From Pomphorhynchus laevis (Eukaryota > Acanthocephala > Palaeacanthocephala > Echinorhynchida > Pomphorhynchidae): a DNA stretch of 64,000 nucleotides. The position numbers were made by a program, and so were the translations under genes. The stretch covers positions 1 through 64,000 of the forward strand of contig WNNJ02001657.1 of assembly GCA_012934845.2 (NCBI GenBank), written 5' to 3'. Below the pieces are notes generated by a model. It was not told the DNA's origin and ran no database searches. It was given only the letters and a program-made list of their open reading frames with translations. This document shows, piece after piece, positions 10,285-22,619 of the stretch (the first letter of the stretch is position 1; the number at the start of each line of letters is the position of its first letter).

Positions 10285-10968
10285 TAACTACTTACAAATA
10301 ATAAATAAGGAAGAGAAAGACGAAAAATCCTCCGAAGTACTCATCCCAACAAGTTTGTTGTGACTTCTTGGGTTGCGATGTTTGGACAACCGTCTCAATT
10401 CTGGAGTCCGAGCAATCGGCTATTTGCGAAAGGAAATTTATTTGTGGATATTGCAGCGCTTCGATTTTATTGCGGACTATCTCAAAGATCACTGAATAAT
10501 TCTAATATCATACTTGCTGCTGATATGTCTACAGAATCCATCGATGTTCAATCCGTCGGTTGGAGTTTTGCGGAACTCAAAGATGTGACTGGGACGAATG
10601 ATCTCTCTAGGGAAGATTGTCAAACTATACCAAATCACGATATTGTGCCTAATCATGCATATGTTGGAAACCTGAGAGATACAAAAAGCACCAGCCATAT
10701 ACTCACGGCTGATATGACATCGAATTTTACAATTAGTAGCATCATATCTGGTCTGCATATGGACACCGAGTAGGAAATGGTAACTATCAAAGAAGCTGAC
10801 AATTCCGTTGTCAAGTCACCAATCCACATGATCTACTTCACCTTCTCTCACGAAGCAATCGGATAACAATGATATAGACTTTAATTATATCGAAATTCCA
10901 CAACAGGTTGCAATCGAGGAAGAACAGTCTGGTAAAGTTTCCAGTCAGATATTATCTCAACGACCAAC
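10285..10968 (+). mobile_element. CR1-like LINE, 5' part: leader and ORF1 with PHD-type finger
   Basis: The leader word ACTACTTACAAATAATA is shared with the full-length copy (22910). ORF1 opens with a PHD-like Cys pattern (CDFLGCDVW ... FICGYC) encoded from about 10347 to 10480, then a low-conservation linker. The element is interrupted at about 10968 by an L2-like LINE and continues at 13253. Confidence 0.75.
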
Positions 10969-13252
10969 TGACCCAATAACCGATCCTGGTCTATCCGATT
11001 ACTTTATCGTTACCCTTGATCTCACTTCCAACAACTCCCCACTTTACACACCTACTATCCTACGTCACCCTAGGAGAAAAGTTGACCACCCCCTTCTCCG
11101 CTCCGCCATACTTAAATCGTATATATCTTCTCACACAATAACATAATCCACTCCTCACGGTCTTGCCTTTCTTTTCGACTATGAACTTACATCCACTCTC
11201 GGTCTTCTCTTACCCTTCAAGCTCACCCTCACCGTCGTTTGCACCGTGCCCCATGGTTTGACATCCAATGCTGACTCTCAAAGCGTCGACTCCTTCATGC
11301 TTTTCGAGTTTATCACAGCTCTCTCAGACGTGATATCCACTCGCTCACTCCGTCTCTCCGTGATTCCTATCTTGCTGTTCGCCGATCTCCTCTCCACCTA
11401 CTACGTACCAAATACCACTCCTTTGGCAGCATAAAATCAACACTTCATTAAATTCCAAGTCTCTATGGCATACTTTTAACTCAATCCTTTATCGCTCCTC
11501 TTCGTCTTGGAACATCAATCCCCGTGATCATTCGTTATTTCTTCAGTCCTAAGTATCCACGCTGATCTCTCACAACCTCGTCTCCATTCCGTCTAACGGA
11601 TACTCGTATCGCCTCATTCTCCCGGAACTCGATCATATTCTCCCTGTCTCACCTGCCGAAGTGTCGTCTGTCCTCATGCCGTTGTCCAAGAAAACCTCAC
11701 CTGCTGATCCCCTGCCTACCCCCATACTTAAATCCACATGCTCATCGATATCTCCTTTCCCCACCACCTTGTTTAACTCGTCCGTCCGCAGTCGTATATT
11801 TCCACCAAACTAGAAATCCGCCATCGTTCGGCCCCTCCTTAAGAGACAATCGCTCGACTCCACTCTTCCTTCTAGATGTAGTCCCATTTCACTCCTCCAT
11901 ACTCTTTCCAAGCTTTTAGATCGCCTTATCTTAATACAGATCAACGTTTATCTCTCTTCATCTAATCTGTATCATCCTTTCCAATCCGCTTTCCGTTCAA
12001 ATCACTCCACAGAAATCGACTACATGAAAATTTCCAACGACCCACTCATTTCTCATGACAATGGTCTATATAATGTTCTCATCTCCCTCGACCTCTCATC
12101 CGCCTTCGACATCGTCGATCACTTCATCCTCCTTTCTCGCCTTCGTTATGATTACGGCTTTTCTTCCTCCTCCGTAGCATGGTTTGCCTCATATCTATCC
12201 GACCGTTCTTTTCGAGTCTGTTCAAATTCATCATCCTCTCCTCCCATCCCTATTTGCTGCGGGGTCACACAAGGTTCAGTAATAGGACCCCTGATTTTAT
12301 CTCTTCTACTCGGCGATCTCTCTCCATTTATAAACTTTACTCCATTAACGTCATGCAATACGCTGATGACATCCTCATATACGCTCATGCACCCGCCCAT
12401 CGCATACACGATATCGCAATTTCTGCCTCCAACTGTCTTTCTTCTATCTACAAACGTCTCCCATCCTCGTCTCGTTATAAACCAGACAAGTTTAAAATAA
12501 TGTAGATCTTCCCCGTTAACCTAACATATATCATCCCCGATATATCTTTGCCGTAACAATCATTCCCGTATTCCACATTTCACTTTCTTAGGATTCCATT
12601 TCGATGATCACCTTTCCCTCAAACCCTTCGTCCGCTACAAGGCCCGCTCGTCTAACTTAATTTTCCGTGACATCCGTCGTATCCGCCCCTTATTGACTTC
12701 CGTTCTTGTATGTCTCATCTTTCATCGCTTCTTTTCCATAAAATCGATTAATGCCTCAGCCTTTTCTCCAAAATCCATCATCCTACCCCTACAACGCGTA
12801 ATCAACTCCTTCGTTCGAGTGCTCCCACGTCTCCGTTGATTTGGCCACACATCAACCTATCTTGCCCAACTCTCCTGGCCTACCATTTACATCCGCATAC
12901 AACTCCGCCTTTTTCTCGTAGCTTTCGTCTCTTCACTGTCGGCTCCCCATCGTTCATCAACCTCCCTTTCTTAGACGACATTCGTCCCACCTCTCTTTCA
13001 CTGCGTTCCCGTAATTCACTCTTACTCTCCGTTCCCAATTACTCTAACAACTATGGTCTCCGATCCTTCCTCGTCGACGGTCCACGCCTGGAATCAGCTC
13101 CCACTCGACTTCCGCCGCGCTCCCTCTCTTATTGCATTCAAATGCCGCCTTCGTACCCACCTCCTCGAAACATGATTTAGATTTTTTTGTTGCTGAGGTC
13201 ATGTAAGCGTGCGTCTGCACGCATTTGCCATGTAAAAATAAATCTTTTTTAA
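10969..13252 (+). mobile_element. L2-like LINE inserted in a CR1-like ORF1
   Basis: This is a 5'-truncated copy beginning inside the endonuclease (DPGLSDYFIVTLDL). The reverse transcriptase is readable in pieces: YNVLISLDLSSAFDIVDH, a GVTQGSVIGP version of GVPQGSVLGP, and YADDILIYAHAP on another frame. The C-terminal block (INLPFLDD, SLRSRNSLLL) leads to the conserved 3' hairpin at 13207-13222 and a T-rich tail. Frame changes and stops are many. Codons are C-rich in third positions, as in the copies at 42868-46080 and 62168. Confidence 0.85.
13207..13222 (+). promoter_or_regulatory. L2-like 3'-end hairpin GCGTGC-N-GCACGC
   Basis: This perfect six-pair stem has loop GTCT and is preceded by GTCATGTAA and followed by ATTTGCCA. 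The same element end recurs at 28141-28157 (minus), 37583-37599, 42887-42902 (minus), 46849-46864 (minus) and 62506-62521, with different loops. It is likely the recognition signal for target-primed reverse transcription. Confidence 0.6.
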
Positions 13253-16200
13253 ATAGTCACAAGTCGTTTTTGTCCGGCAAATCTAATGAATCTTACCGGG
13301 ATCGGTGCTTGATTATTACGAACGTTCCTGAGTCGTAGTTAGATGTGGTCCAAACTCGAGTGGACCATGATGTTGAACAATTCCAAAAAATATTGAGAGT
13401 TATTATTTGTCCAGAAGATCCCTATATTTCAGAAGTTCGCCCTATTGTGATATTTAGGATATGCCGTCGCAACCATCTCGAAGGACGTTCTCGTTTGATG
13501 AAAGTTGTCTTTCGTATCTTCTCATTGGTTCGTAAGTTGTTATATTGCATATCTAAACTGAGGCAGTCTCCACTTCGGTTGTTGACAGATATGTCTTTCG
13601 CTGAGCGTTGTCTCTGACGTGTTACTCGGACTGAGCTAAATGCTCTGATGGAATCTGAAGAAACTGATCTGCATATTATAAATTTTCGGATAGTTAGGAG
13701 TCGTTCACGATTAAGATGCCCCCCTCGCTATGAAAAATATTTCTGAGAATTGTAGGATAAGACCCAATGCGCCTTATCGTAAAAAACAATTGGCTCAAAG
13801 TTATATATTCGAACGTTCGAAACATTCTCAATAAGATGGATGAATTGAAGGTCATAGCTACATCGCATCATCCAAATATCATTGCCGTTAATAAATCTTG
13901 GCTTTCTGACCTTGCTCCTGATAGCTTGTTATCCATAGATGAATATAACATGTTTCGTTGTGATCGATCAGGTCGAAGGGGAGGGGTATTGTGCTATGTT
14001 GTAATTTAGGTATTGATGTAGTGGGTTTGCAGGCGGTCAGTGATATCAATAGGAATTAGACTCTATACCTCAAATTGTGCCTTGATATGATCAATTTTAT
14101 GTATGTGTTAGTGTTCTATCGTCCTCATTGACAAGTAGCGATGATTTAACAGAACTTATTGAGCTCTGTGGTCAACACAAAAAATGTCTAATCTTAGGAG
14201 ATGTGAATATTTCCTCAACAGATTGCGACTTTTTTCGTCTCCTAGTTGCATTGCATCGGACTTGGTTTTATTGAGTGTTCTACACAACTGTGGTCTGAAT
14301 CAGCATGCAGTTGGGGCAACTCGTTTTGCTAGCAAGTTGTCTGCCTAGCTAGACGTGGTCTTGTATTCGATTAAGTCTGACATTGCTCACATAGATTATC
14401 TTTCAGAACCGGGGATGAGCGATCATTGCGTACTGCCTTTCTTAATATGTACTTACAATGTGACGTCGGTCAGTCCCCTACAGAGTAAGCCTCTGAATTT
14501 CTAGAAGGATGATTTCGACGCAAGTATCTACATATTGAATTTGGTTAGATGGCCAGATACGTATATATGGGGAATTGACGAGGCTTGGAATGTTTTTGAA
14601 ATCACACATTATAACTTACTGATATCACATTCTCCCAAGTTAAAAACGCAGGGAAGTTTGTCCTTGGTTCGACGGGCTTCTTCGGTATCACTCATGCGCA
14701 CGTGAACATAATTGGATTTCATTTCGTTGTGGACAACTATCTTATGAGTCTTTCAAACAAATTAGAGATAGATTTACTACCATCAAGAGAAAGAAACGTC
14801 AGTTTGAGGAAAAAATGAGTTCTATAAATTGCAAGACTCTATTCTCTTACATTCGCAAAATCAGGGGCTCAAATATTATTTTGGTATCGTTGAAGGTTGA
14901 TTCTCAAAGCGAGGTCAAGTGTAATAGTGTCATGGCAAATTTATTGTCCATGAGTTCTCAACGATGTTTTGCTCTTCACAGGCATCGTGTAGTTCTGAAT
15001 CAGAAAAGAGTTCAGTAGCATTCGATCGATCTAATCTGTCGTTTTGTGCTGACGATGTTTTGAAGGTTCACTGTAAACTAAAACCGAAAACCGTTGCAGG
15101 TATGGACGGACTTCCCTCAATTCTTTTGAAAAAAATTGCTCCTCAAATATATTAATATGCTTACCGTATGTTTCGTTTTCTATTCTCCAATATCGAATTC
15201 CTTTACGATGGAAGAAGTCCATTGTACTTCCAATGTATAAAAAGGGAGATCGACACGTGTGTAAAAACTATCGCCCGTTGCCTTGACATGTATTATTTGT
15301 AAGTTGCTTGAATAGCTAAGTCAAAAACATATCTTCTGATTTGGAAAGCAACAATAAACTCACTGACTCACAACACGGTTACAGGCTAAATAGATTAAAA
15401 ATAAGTAACCTTTTGGTTTCTTCCAACTCATGGCAGTCTTCATGATATGAACGAGTATAATCGGATATACTTTTTGTAGATTTCTCTCATGCTTTCGATT
15501 CAGTTCGGCATGATCGTCTCATTCACAAATTGAGGTCACTTAGAGTTTGTTCAATGAATGTTATCTGGATTGCAAATTACTTAAGTTCATGCTCTTTCAG
15601 AGTACGTGTAGGTGCAGATATGTCCATATCATTGAATATTCATTTTGGAGTTCCACAGGGTGCTGTTACCTCACCACTTATTTTTATTGTCTATATCAAT
15701 GATCTCCTATCTGTAATTCGTTCTGATGTCGTTACGCATGCTGACGATGTCAAGATATATCGGTGTATTAGAGATGAAGGGACATTAAGATCCTTCAAGA
15801 TAGTCTGACATGTCTAGAAAAATGGACATCGAATAATTGTTTGAGGATTAACCCTTCTAAATGTGCGCATATGTTCACTAGTTCTTCACTCAACTCATCG
15901 TATCAGATAGATTCGATTCAGATAAGCCAAGTAAGTTAATTCGAAAATCTTGGCATGATGACTAGTAGCTTAAAAACTAATATCCACACTAGATATATTT
16001 GTAATCAAAGCTGTCGTATTTTATGGATGTTTTTTAAGTGTTTTGATCGAATAAGTCCATCAATGTTCAAGCTACTAGTTTGCTCATATATTCTAACCAT
16101 CCTTGAATACGGTTTACCTGTAACTTATCCACAGACTTTAAGGGAATCCCGTGACATTGATAACCTGCTAAGTAAATTACTGCGCATGATTCCGAATTTC

Positions 16201-16560
16201 TTAAATTTGAGATTTGCTGAACGTTTGACATCTCTACGTCTCGGCACTTTAAAATATCGTAGATCGGCCATTGACTTATCAACTGTAATCAAAATTGTTT
16301 TCGATGACTTTAAAGGTCTCTCCCGCTTACTATCCGTGAATGATAGACGAGAAACTCGTGGGCATGTGTGGAAATTAATAAACCCTATTACAAGAATTCC
16401 TGTTCACCATCGATTTGCAACCAGGATAATTAAAGAGTGGAATGCACTAAAATGCCTGAATATCTCTCGTAGTATATCTAGTGATGTTATCAAGAAAGCC
16501 ATCGAAGCCGATAGAAGGAATTCGCGACTTCCTTTTGATTGAATTTTTTATTTGTAAACC
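13253..16560 (+). mobile_element. CR1-like LINE, 3' part: ORF1 end and ORF2
   Basis: The ORF1 C-terminus is readable (DRCLIITNVPES, IINFRIVRSRS, 13290-13720). ORF2 follows with the endonuclease (LKVIYSNVRNILNKMDELK, about 13795; GDVNIS for GDFN; MSDHCV). The RT has FVDFSHAFDS, GVPQGAVTSPL and HADD in place of YADD (near 15736), then a C-terminal block open from 15955 to 16542. Several frame breaks occur. The slip motif AAATTTT sits in the ORF1 frame near 13683, as in the full-length copy. The element lacks the GAGC hairpin and meets the opposite-strand CR1-like copy tail to tail. Confidence 0.85.
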
Positions 16561-16599
16561 TATTGTATCATGTTTTATTATTAGTATACAACAGCCGAT

Positions 16600-16611
16600 G
16601 AGCGGTGGCTC
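16600..16611 (-). promoter_or_regulatory. CR1-like 3'-end hairpin GAGC-N4-GCTC
   Basis: The stem is identical to those at 3029 and 27258, with loop CACC on the minus strand. It is followed by GGCTGTTGTA and AATAATAA. Confidence 0.5.
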
Positions 16612-16691
16612 GTTTGGCTTGATCTCAATGTAAAATAAGTACAATGTCAGTAAAACAAAAAAAATCCAAATCAGGTTCGACTTCCTATGAG

Positions 16692-19620
16692 AGCGATACA
16701 CTGTTCAGCGCACGCCGAAATTCTCGGATGTTCCGGCATTCAATTGCAGATGACGAAAGTCTGTTTCAACTGTTTATTACTCGATATCTGATATCCTGAT
16801 AGTGTCGATGGACTTTTCTGCGATGTTTGAGCGTTAGTCGATGTCCACGTAATTTCTCGGAGATGCGTAGGCAAAACATGAAGTTGAGGGGATGAGTGGG
16901 CGATAAAATTGCCCTCCATACCAGCATAAGATCAGCTTTTACCGAACTTTCAAAAACCGTTGAAACACCTAGGATTTCTAACTTCTGGTCAAACGGCAGG
17001 TCTTTGACAGTGGGAACAAGACGAGTAGCCGACCGGAGAATTGATTCGAAAGCCACAATGTTCTTGCACAGATGTGGATACGCTGCGGGAGATGCGTATA
17101 GCATTCGAGATTCGATGAGGGCCTTGTATATTATTCTGAAGCTACATGCCTCTAGTGATCCAAAAGATCGTCTAATGATGCCAATAGTACGACGGCAATT
17201 GGCCGAAACTTTATTTACGTGAGCGCTCATATCGAGCGTATTAAGCGTAGATACCACTAAATCATCGATTTTATCTGTAGAATCAATCAACATGTTTCCA
17301 ATTTTATAAGAGCAACGAATGTCTGGGGAGCCGATCCGCATATGTCTACATTTAGTCGCATTTATCATCAGCCCATTAGATATACACCATTTATTTATGG
17401 AATCCAGGTCTTTTTGAAGAGCGCTAACATCGGAATCATCAATGATTCGCCTCCAAACCTTAATATCATCTGCGTAGGTAACACATTCCGACGTTAAGTT
17501 GTTTGTAAAATTATTTACATATATATTAAAGAGAGTCGGACTAATGGCCGATCCCTGCGGGACGCCTGTCGTCATCATTGAGTAACCAGAAAGATAATGG
17601 CTTATGCGTACTGCAAACGAGCGGTTGCTTACGAATGATTGAATCCAGCGTAACAAAGAGCCCCGTACACCAATGTTAGATAATTTGTTTACTAGCAAAT
17701 TGGGAATAACTATCGAATGATTTCGATAAGTCTATAAATATCACATCTACTTTGGAACCACTCCTCATCGAATACACCCAGCTTGCTCTCGCTTTTACAA
17801 GGTTCGTTACCGTTGAGCGATTTGGCCTAAATCCATGCTGACTGGGGCTGAGGCGATTGTTAGCTTCAACGAAAGCGCTAAGGTGACGAAGAATCAATTT
17901 TCTAATACCCTACAAGCTACAGATGTGAGACTGATGGGACGGTAGTTGGAAACCTGGGATTTATCCCCTTTCTTGAAAATTGGACGTACAATAGCCTTAG
18001 TCCAATCAGATGGTAGATAACCTGTGTTTAGTGAACTTCTAAAAATAGAAGCTAAGGGAACGTATATTGCATGGGCCAATTCCTTTAAGAGTATTGGAGG
18101 TATATGGTCAGGACCTGACGCGGCGTTGCGGGGTAATTTAAGTAGCTCGTGCAGTACCTCTTCATCGCTAAATTCAATGTTAGATATGACTACTCTAGGT
18201 AGAAGTACATTGTGTTTAGTTTGGATTATACCATCGGGGATCGACACTCTATCTTCTTTGATAGCGAAATAGTCCATAAAATGGGCAGCTACATCAGTTG
18301 GGGAGGTCAAGATTGACCCATTGTCGGCCAATAGATATGAACAATCTGTCGAGTGTATAGGACGTGGAAGTATGCTTTTGAAAGCCACTCAAGCATTGTT
18401 ATGAGTGGAGCGGCATATATTTGAGATGAAACTGCGTTTTTTCTGTTTTTTTTTTCAGAATAGAAACCGTATTCCTGCAATGACGGTAGTGTTCAAAAGA
18501 AAGTTCCCCTTTTTTGTACGCATGGAAACATCTATCACGGTGTTTGATTAGAGCAAGCAATTCCGCATCTAACCATTTCGGATGTAGTTTTCGTGTACGA
18601 TTCTGACGTATCGGAGCAAAATAGTCGAGAACACAATGTAATGTGGTCTTAAAGTGATCCCAAGCTTCTTGAATGTATGCTTTTGATGGGTCGGGCCAAT
18701 ACATACAGGAAATTATACTGCGCACGACATTATAGTCGATCTTAAAAGGATTCGACGTTTTAACCGTTTCGACATATGGTCCGAGTGCGTTAAATTCTAT
18801 TGAGATGGTAGAGTGATCGCTTGATCCTAGCGGAGGTCCGTATTTGACGTTTTTTATCAGATACGTTTCACTCGAAAAGCAGAGGTCAAGAATTGAGGAG
18901 TTATTACCCCTGTGACGAGTATCCCTGTGAACATGTTGGACTAAATGTAGATCATTTATCGTGTTTAAAAGCAGTAATGATTCGGGATCACATCCAGGAA
19001 GAGGAACGTAATCTATCCAATCAATTCGCGGCATGTTAAAGTCTCCTAATAAAATAACTTTTTGACCCTTGAATGTATTTTCAGTTATTGAGGATATAAT
19101 CGACCGGGTTGGAGCGAATGGGGGGCGATAGAAGACACCTAGAGAGAAAAATATGTTTTTATGGTCTGTTACAGAAACCCAAGCGTATTCACAAAGACTT
19201 GATTCATCGCACTCAATTGACATAACACGAGTTGTAAGAACTTCTCTAGCATATATGATCACTCCGCCACCACGGCAAATTTGCCTATTTGCTCGGATTA
19301 TGGCGTAACCATTGATGGAAATTTCTGAATCTATGATGTGTGGTTTTAACCACGACTCTGTAAAAACAAGTATTTCAAATGAGGTGCTGTTAACCAAAGT
19401 GAGAACTTCGTCCATTTTATTAATGAAACTTAAGACATTTAAATATAAGACCCGGAAAGCATGTGTGGAGTGTACTGGGTCGGAATACTCGTATATCTTA
19501 TCGACATTTACTGTCACTTCTTGGGTAGTTTCGTTGCAACACAAAGACTTCGCAGCTCCCCGATGTTTCCACCGTTGTCAATGGAACGAATCCAGAAACG
19601 AGTTGAAGTCCTGCGTCGCA
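16692..19620 (-). pseudogene. CR1-like ORF2: endonuclease and reverse transcriptase, broken
   Basis: The endonuclease covers 19544-18399 (FRVLYLNVLSFINKMDE, FTESWL, GDFNMPRIDW, LDLCFSS, GSSDHS), all key motifs kept. The middle and RT follow in 18388-17894 (ASGPDHIPPILLKELA, VSNYRPISLTSV), 17897-17676 (SQHGFRPNRSTVTNLV, FIDLSKSFDS) and 17698-16766 (GVPQGSAISPTLF, TYADDIKVWRRI). Frame changes near 18390, 17895 and 17690 separate the parts. A tryptophan codon of the terminal INSWNRL motif reads TGA near 16766, and the frame goes on to about 16692. ORF2 lies in the -1 frame relative to ORF1. Confidence 0.88.
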
Positions 19621-19679
19621 CTACACGAAAATTTATGACGGTGAAGTTACTTTCACCGTTAGCTACTCTGTTGCTAATT

Positions 19680-19808
19680 AAATCAGCTAACTGAGTCTAC
19701 GTATTTAATATAATTATAAAATAAACAAAACATAATAATGCTAAATCAAAATTTAATAATTAAATAATAAAATTAATAATTGTTTTTAGATTTTCTATAA
19801 AATCTAAA
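19680..19808. repeat. Short interspersed repeat inserted in a CR1-like ORF1
   Basis: About 125 AT-rich bases begin AACTGAGTCTACGTATTTAA and end in a perfect 13-bp palindrome (GTTTTTAGATTTT/AAAATCTAAAAAC, about 19777-19806). They recur at 21304-21426 and 57224-57310. Flanks AATCAGCT and AATCGCT resemble a short target duplication, and removing the insert restores the ORF1 motif KQAKSDLISNRV. At 21304 it directly adjoins a Penelope-like terminus, so it may be that element's tail. Confidence 0.7.
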
Positions 19809-20490
19809 AACAAAATCGCTCTTTGCTTGTTTCAGTCGAGTTCTGTCCTAAATCGAAAGATCTCTGCGAAGGATCAATCCAGTACATGCAAGATGATATT
19901 TTACAGCTAATGTACACATATCGGGCGTTGCTAATATGACCTTTAGAAGGCGTGGACTGTTATCTGATATTATTTTCCCCAGTCTATAAAGGTGGAGAAC
20001 TCTGAATTGCTGCAGCTCAGTAGGGGAACAGGTGTGTAATAGCTCAGAGAAGAAGGATTGTACAGCTTTGACGTCATGCTGTACATGTAAATGGTTGTTA
20101 GTAGCAGATGATTCCCTTATATTAGCTATGATTAGACACTGTGATCTATCATAAGTCCGGCGAATAGGGACAGTTAATGAGTTATTTAGGGACACTGAAT
20201 TGTAGTAAGAATTTGTAGATTTAAGTAGCAAGTTTGTTGATTGTAAAGAACTCGGAGGTCCGCTACATGATGTTACAGAGACAAACGAATTTGTGAAATC
20301 AGGTGTTTTCTTTTCGTAGCTCAGAGTGTTCTTGTCTAGATCTACACATTTTTCAGGTGAAGTTTGAAAAGTCTGATCAAATGCTGATGGAGGCTGTTGT
20401 GAATTGCAGTGGGAGATCCTTTCTTGACGCTGTGCAATAACATGAAGAGCTGGCGCCGACTCATCGCCTTTCTCCTCGACAGGTTCAGTT

Positions 20491-20744
20491 ATATCGTTCA
20501 GTTATATCGAGTTTTCATCGATTTCATTGTTTGTTCTCAAAAATGTCGTTGATTGGAAGATAAATGTCGTTGATTGTCATAAGATTGTGTGTTTAAGCAG
20601 AATTTCAAAACCAAAATTCCTTGATTCCAACGAACGTTTTTTGTATATTAGATTTTATATTTTTATTTTGTAATGAACCAAACCAGGCTTTATTCAATAT
20701 ATAGAAAAATGTAAAAGTAGAAACATGTAAACATAGTTCAGTTA
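20491..20744. other. Spacer, no gene seen
   Basis: This holds AT-rich sequence with two close copies of CAGTTATATCG near 20485-20510 and of AAATGTCGTTGATTG near 20545-20575. No coding family was recognised. Confidence 0.5.
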
Positions 20745-21269
20745 TTAAGTCACAACATTCACCCCCACAATATAGTCTTTATACCGAGAAGGTAAACGTC
20801 TTGCACGTCGATTCAGAGCCTCGTTGTCAACGCCAGTGTCTTGATTTTTCATCCATATTGTGGTAGTCTTCTCGGCATCATTAAGTGTTGACACTTCGAT
20901 AGAGCTTCCTTTGTGATCCATCACATGATCAAGCGGTGTACCCGAGTTCATAAAATCGTTTCTTGGAAATTCGCGGGCATCGGTTACCGGATAATTATCA
21001 GATAACGTATCTTTATCGCTATTTTTGTCGTAGTCCATCAAATGACGAGGATATCGAGCTAGATCCCGAGTGGAGACGGTACATTCGCGGTTGTCGCCCG
21101 TTCTAATTATAGCGAATTTAGGGTTAGCATTAATCAAATGGGCTTTCTTTACAGACTCGCAGTACTTAGAACCCGGCGTAAAGTTGCAAACCCAAACAGG
21201 TCCACTACTGGTTAACCAGTGAGGTATTCCGCTTGATATTGGGGGCGATTTTCTTTTAAAATTGAACAT
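20745..21269 (-). mobile_element. Fossil LTR-retrotransposon fragment (Ty3/Gypsy-like, pol C-terminal end)
   Basis: A 174-codon region resembles the C-terminal tail of Gypsy-type integrases. It has a VWVCNFTPG core of the kind that precedes the chromatin-side domain, a DLARYPRHL motif and a RRLPSRYKDYIVG end. Only this end is present and no terminal repeats were seen. Family assignment rests on these short motifs, so it is tentative. It is an old partial copy. Confidence 0.45.
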
Positions 21270-21303
21270 ACGCTCGTGAGGGGGATAATTTGTATCAATA
21301 CAT

Positions 21304-21426
21304 AGTAAATCAGCTAACTGAGTCTACGTATTTAATTTAATTATAAAATAAACAAAACATAATAATGCTAAATCAAAATTTAATAATTAAATAATAAAAT
21401 TAATAATTGTTTTTAGATTTTCTATA
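21304..21426. repeat. Short interspersed repeat, copy next to Penelope-like terminus
   Basis: This copy is almost identical to 19680-19800 (starts AACTGAGTCTACGTATTTAA, ends TTTTTAGATTTTCTATAA). It is directly followed by the terminal sequence of the Penelope-like element. Confidence 0.8.
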
Positions 21427-22619
21427 ATTTAAATCAAGTTAAAAAAATGAAATTTAAAATAAACGTCATTTTTATGAATTGACTAATAAATAACAGACGT
21501 TGTATCAGAATAAGAATTAGAGGTCATCAGGAGGAACTGCTATGCTATCAGGTTTCGGCCCCTAACTCCTCTACCCAACATAGCAGCGGGGCCAAATACA
21601 TGCTAATGATGTATTTCCTCTGAAATAACTATCTAGTATCTTATTCTAATGCAAAGTATATTATTTATTATCCATCCATAAAAATTTTGCCACTTAAGAG
21701 TTTAAATTTATTCTTTATATTATTGTGTTGATTTATATATTTTACTATTTTCTGCTTGATGTTATTTTTATAGTAACCTAGTTTAAAATATGTATCTATT
21801 AAATTATTTAAATGATTTTGAAGAAAGCCAATATCATTACACATTGTTGCAATTCTTAAATTTTCATTATTTAATGTATTATATTTTATATTATATGGTA
21901 TGCATGAATGCTCATGCAAAATATGTTTCTTGTAAATTTAAATATGTCATCTTTACGATATAAATTAATAGTAGTTTTAGTTAATGTTAATTTAATGTTC
22001 ATATCTAGATATACACACTTCTTTATCATTAATATTGGTTTTGTTAAGAATAAGGCTTTCTGGATAAATTTGTTCACTAATTGAATAAAAATTATTAGAG
22101 TTAAATACTCATATATCATCAATGTATCGAAACATATATTTCATATATTTATATTGTTTAGATTTAGTTTTTACACAGTTATGAACAAATTCATATTCTA
22201 TAAAGCTTAAAAACAAGTCAGCTATAATTGGGCTACTATTACCACCCATTGGAACACCTTTTACTTGTCTAAATATAGATGTCCCTACTTTTAAATAATT
22301 TTGATTTACCAAATATTAAAGGATTCTATTAATTCGATTTTATCCATATGTTTATTTATTCTATGGTTTAATTTTTGTTAGATAGGCGTTATAATTATTA
22401 TAGCATATATATGTATATATTTTTTCGGATATAAGATTAATTAATTTTACTAACGATTTTTTAATATCTACTAAATCTAGATTTGTATAAAGCGTACTAA
22501 AATCGTATGTATTTATATTTTGAAAATTTATTCCTTTTGTCTGTTCTAAAAATTATTTTGTAGAATTAATACTGAAATAGTGTTTTATACCAGTATTAAT
22601 TTCGATTACCTTGCAATAT
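21427..22619 (-). mobile_element. Penelope-like retroelement fragment 1
   Basis: The minus strand reads the Penelope-type reverse transcriptase: NTYDFSTLYTNL, GVPMGGNSSPIIADLFLSF (22300-22240), FRYIDDI (22125-22105), then the connector region with HEHSCIPYNIKYN and NNIKNKF. The RT is of the telomerase-related type, with IDD at the catalytic site. The C-terminal GIY-YIG domain was not recognised. The 3' side carries a conserved non-coding terminal module (21504-21655). The copy is degraded. A second, closely similar fragment lies at 47145-48110. Confidence 0.85.
21504..21655 (-). ncRNA. Penelope-like terminal module with pseudoknot and hammerhead-like words
   Basis: About 150 bases are almost identical to 47217-47377. 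The minus strand has GGCCGAAACC and CCTGATGACC. CTGCTATG (21537-21544) pairs with CATAGCAG (21579-21586), and GGCCCC (21557-21562) with GGGGCC (21588-21593). These two helices cross and form an H-type pseudoknot. Further arms are AATACAT/ATGTATT and AGAATAAG/CTTATTCT. Penelope-like terminal repeats are known to carry hammerheads. CTGATGA and GAAAC are present, but no standard stem I with an NUH site was found, so the ribozyme identity is open. Confidence 0.5.

Larger units (their letters stand above)
16570..20490 (-). mobile_element. CR1-like LINE, nearly full length, minus strand
   Basis: Read from 20490 down, the ORF1 C-terminal two-thirds (SQCLIIANIRES, FRVLHLYRLGKI, RRDLSI) is split by a short insertion at 19680-19808. 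ORF2 follows, then a 3' UTR with hairpin GAGC-CACC-GCTC (16600-16611) and the tail TAATAATAAAA ending near 16570. The PHD finger and leader are missing at the 5' end. It meets the plus-strand CR1-like copy tail to tail. Confidence 0.9.

Noticed and set aside
21537-21593. HDV-like ribozyme
   Set aside because: The two crossing helices resemble HDV topology, but no P3 hairpin, P4 or catalytic C with its usual neighbours could be placed.
21504-21655. Standard hammerhead in the Penelope-like terminal module
   Set aside because: CTGATGA and GAAAC are present, but no NUH site with stem I and III partners of usual length was found, so only a structured module is claimed.
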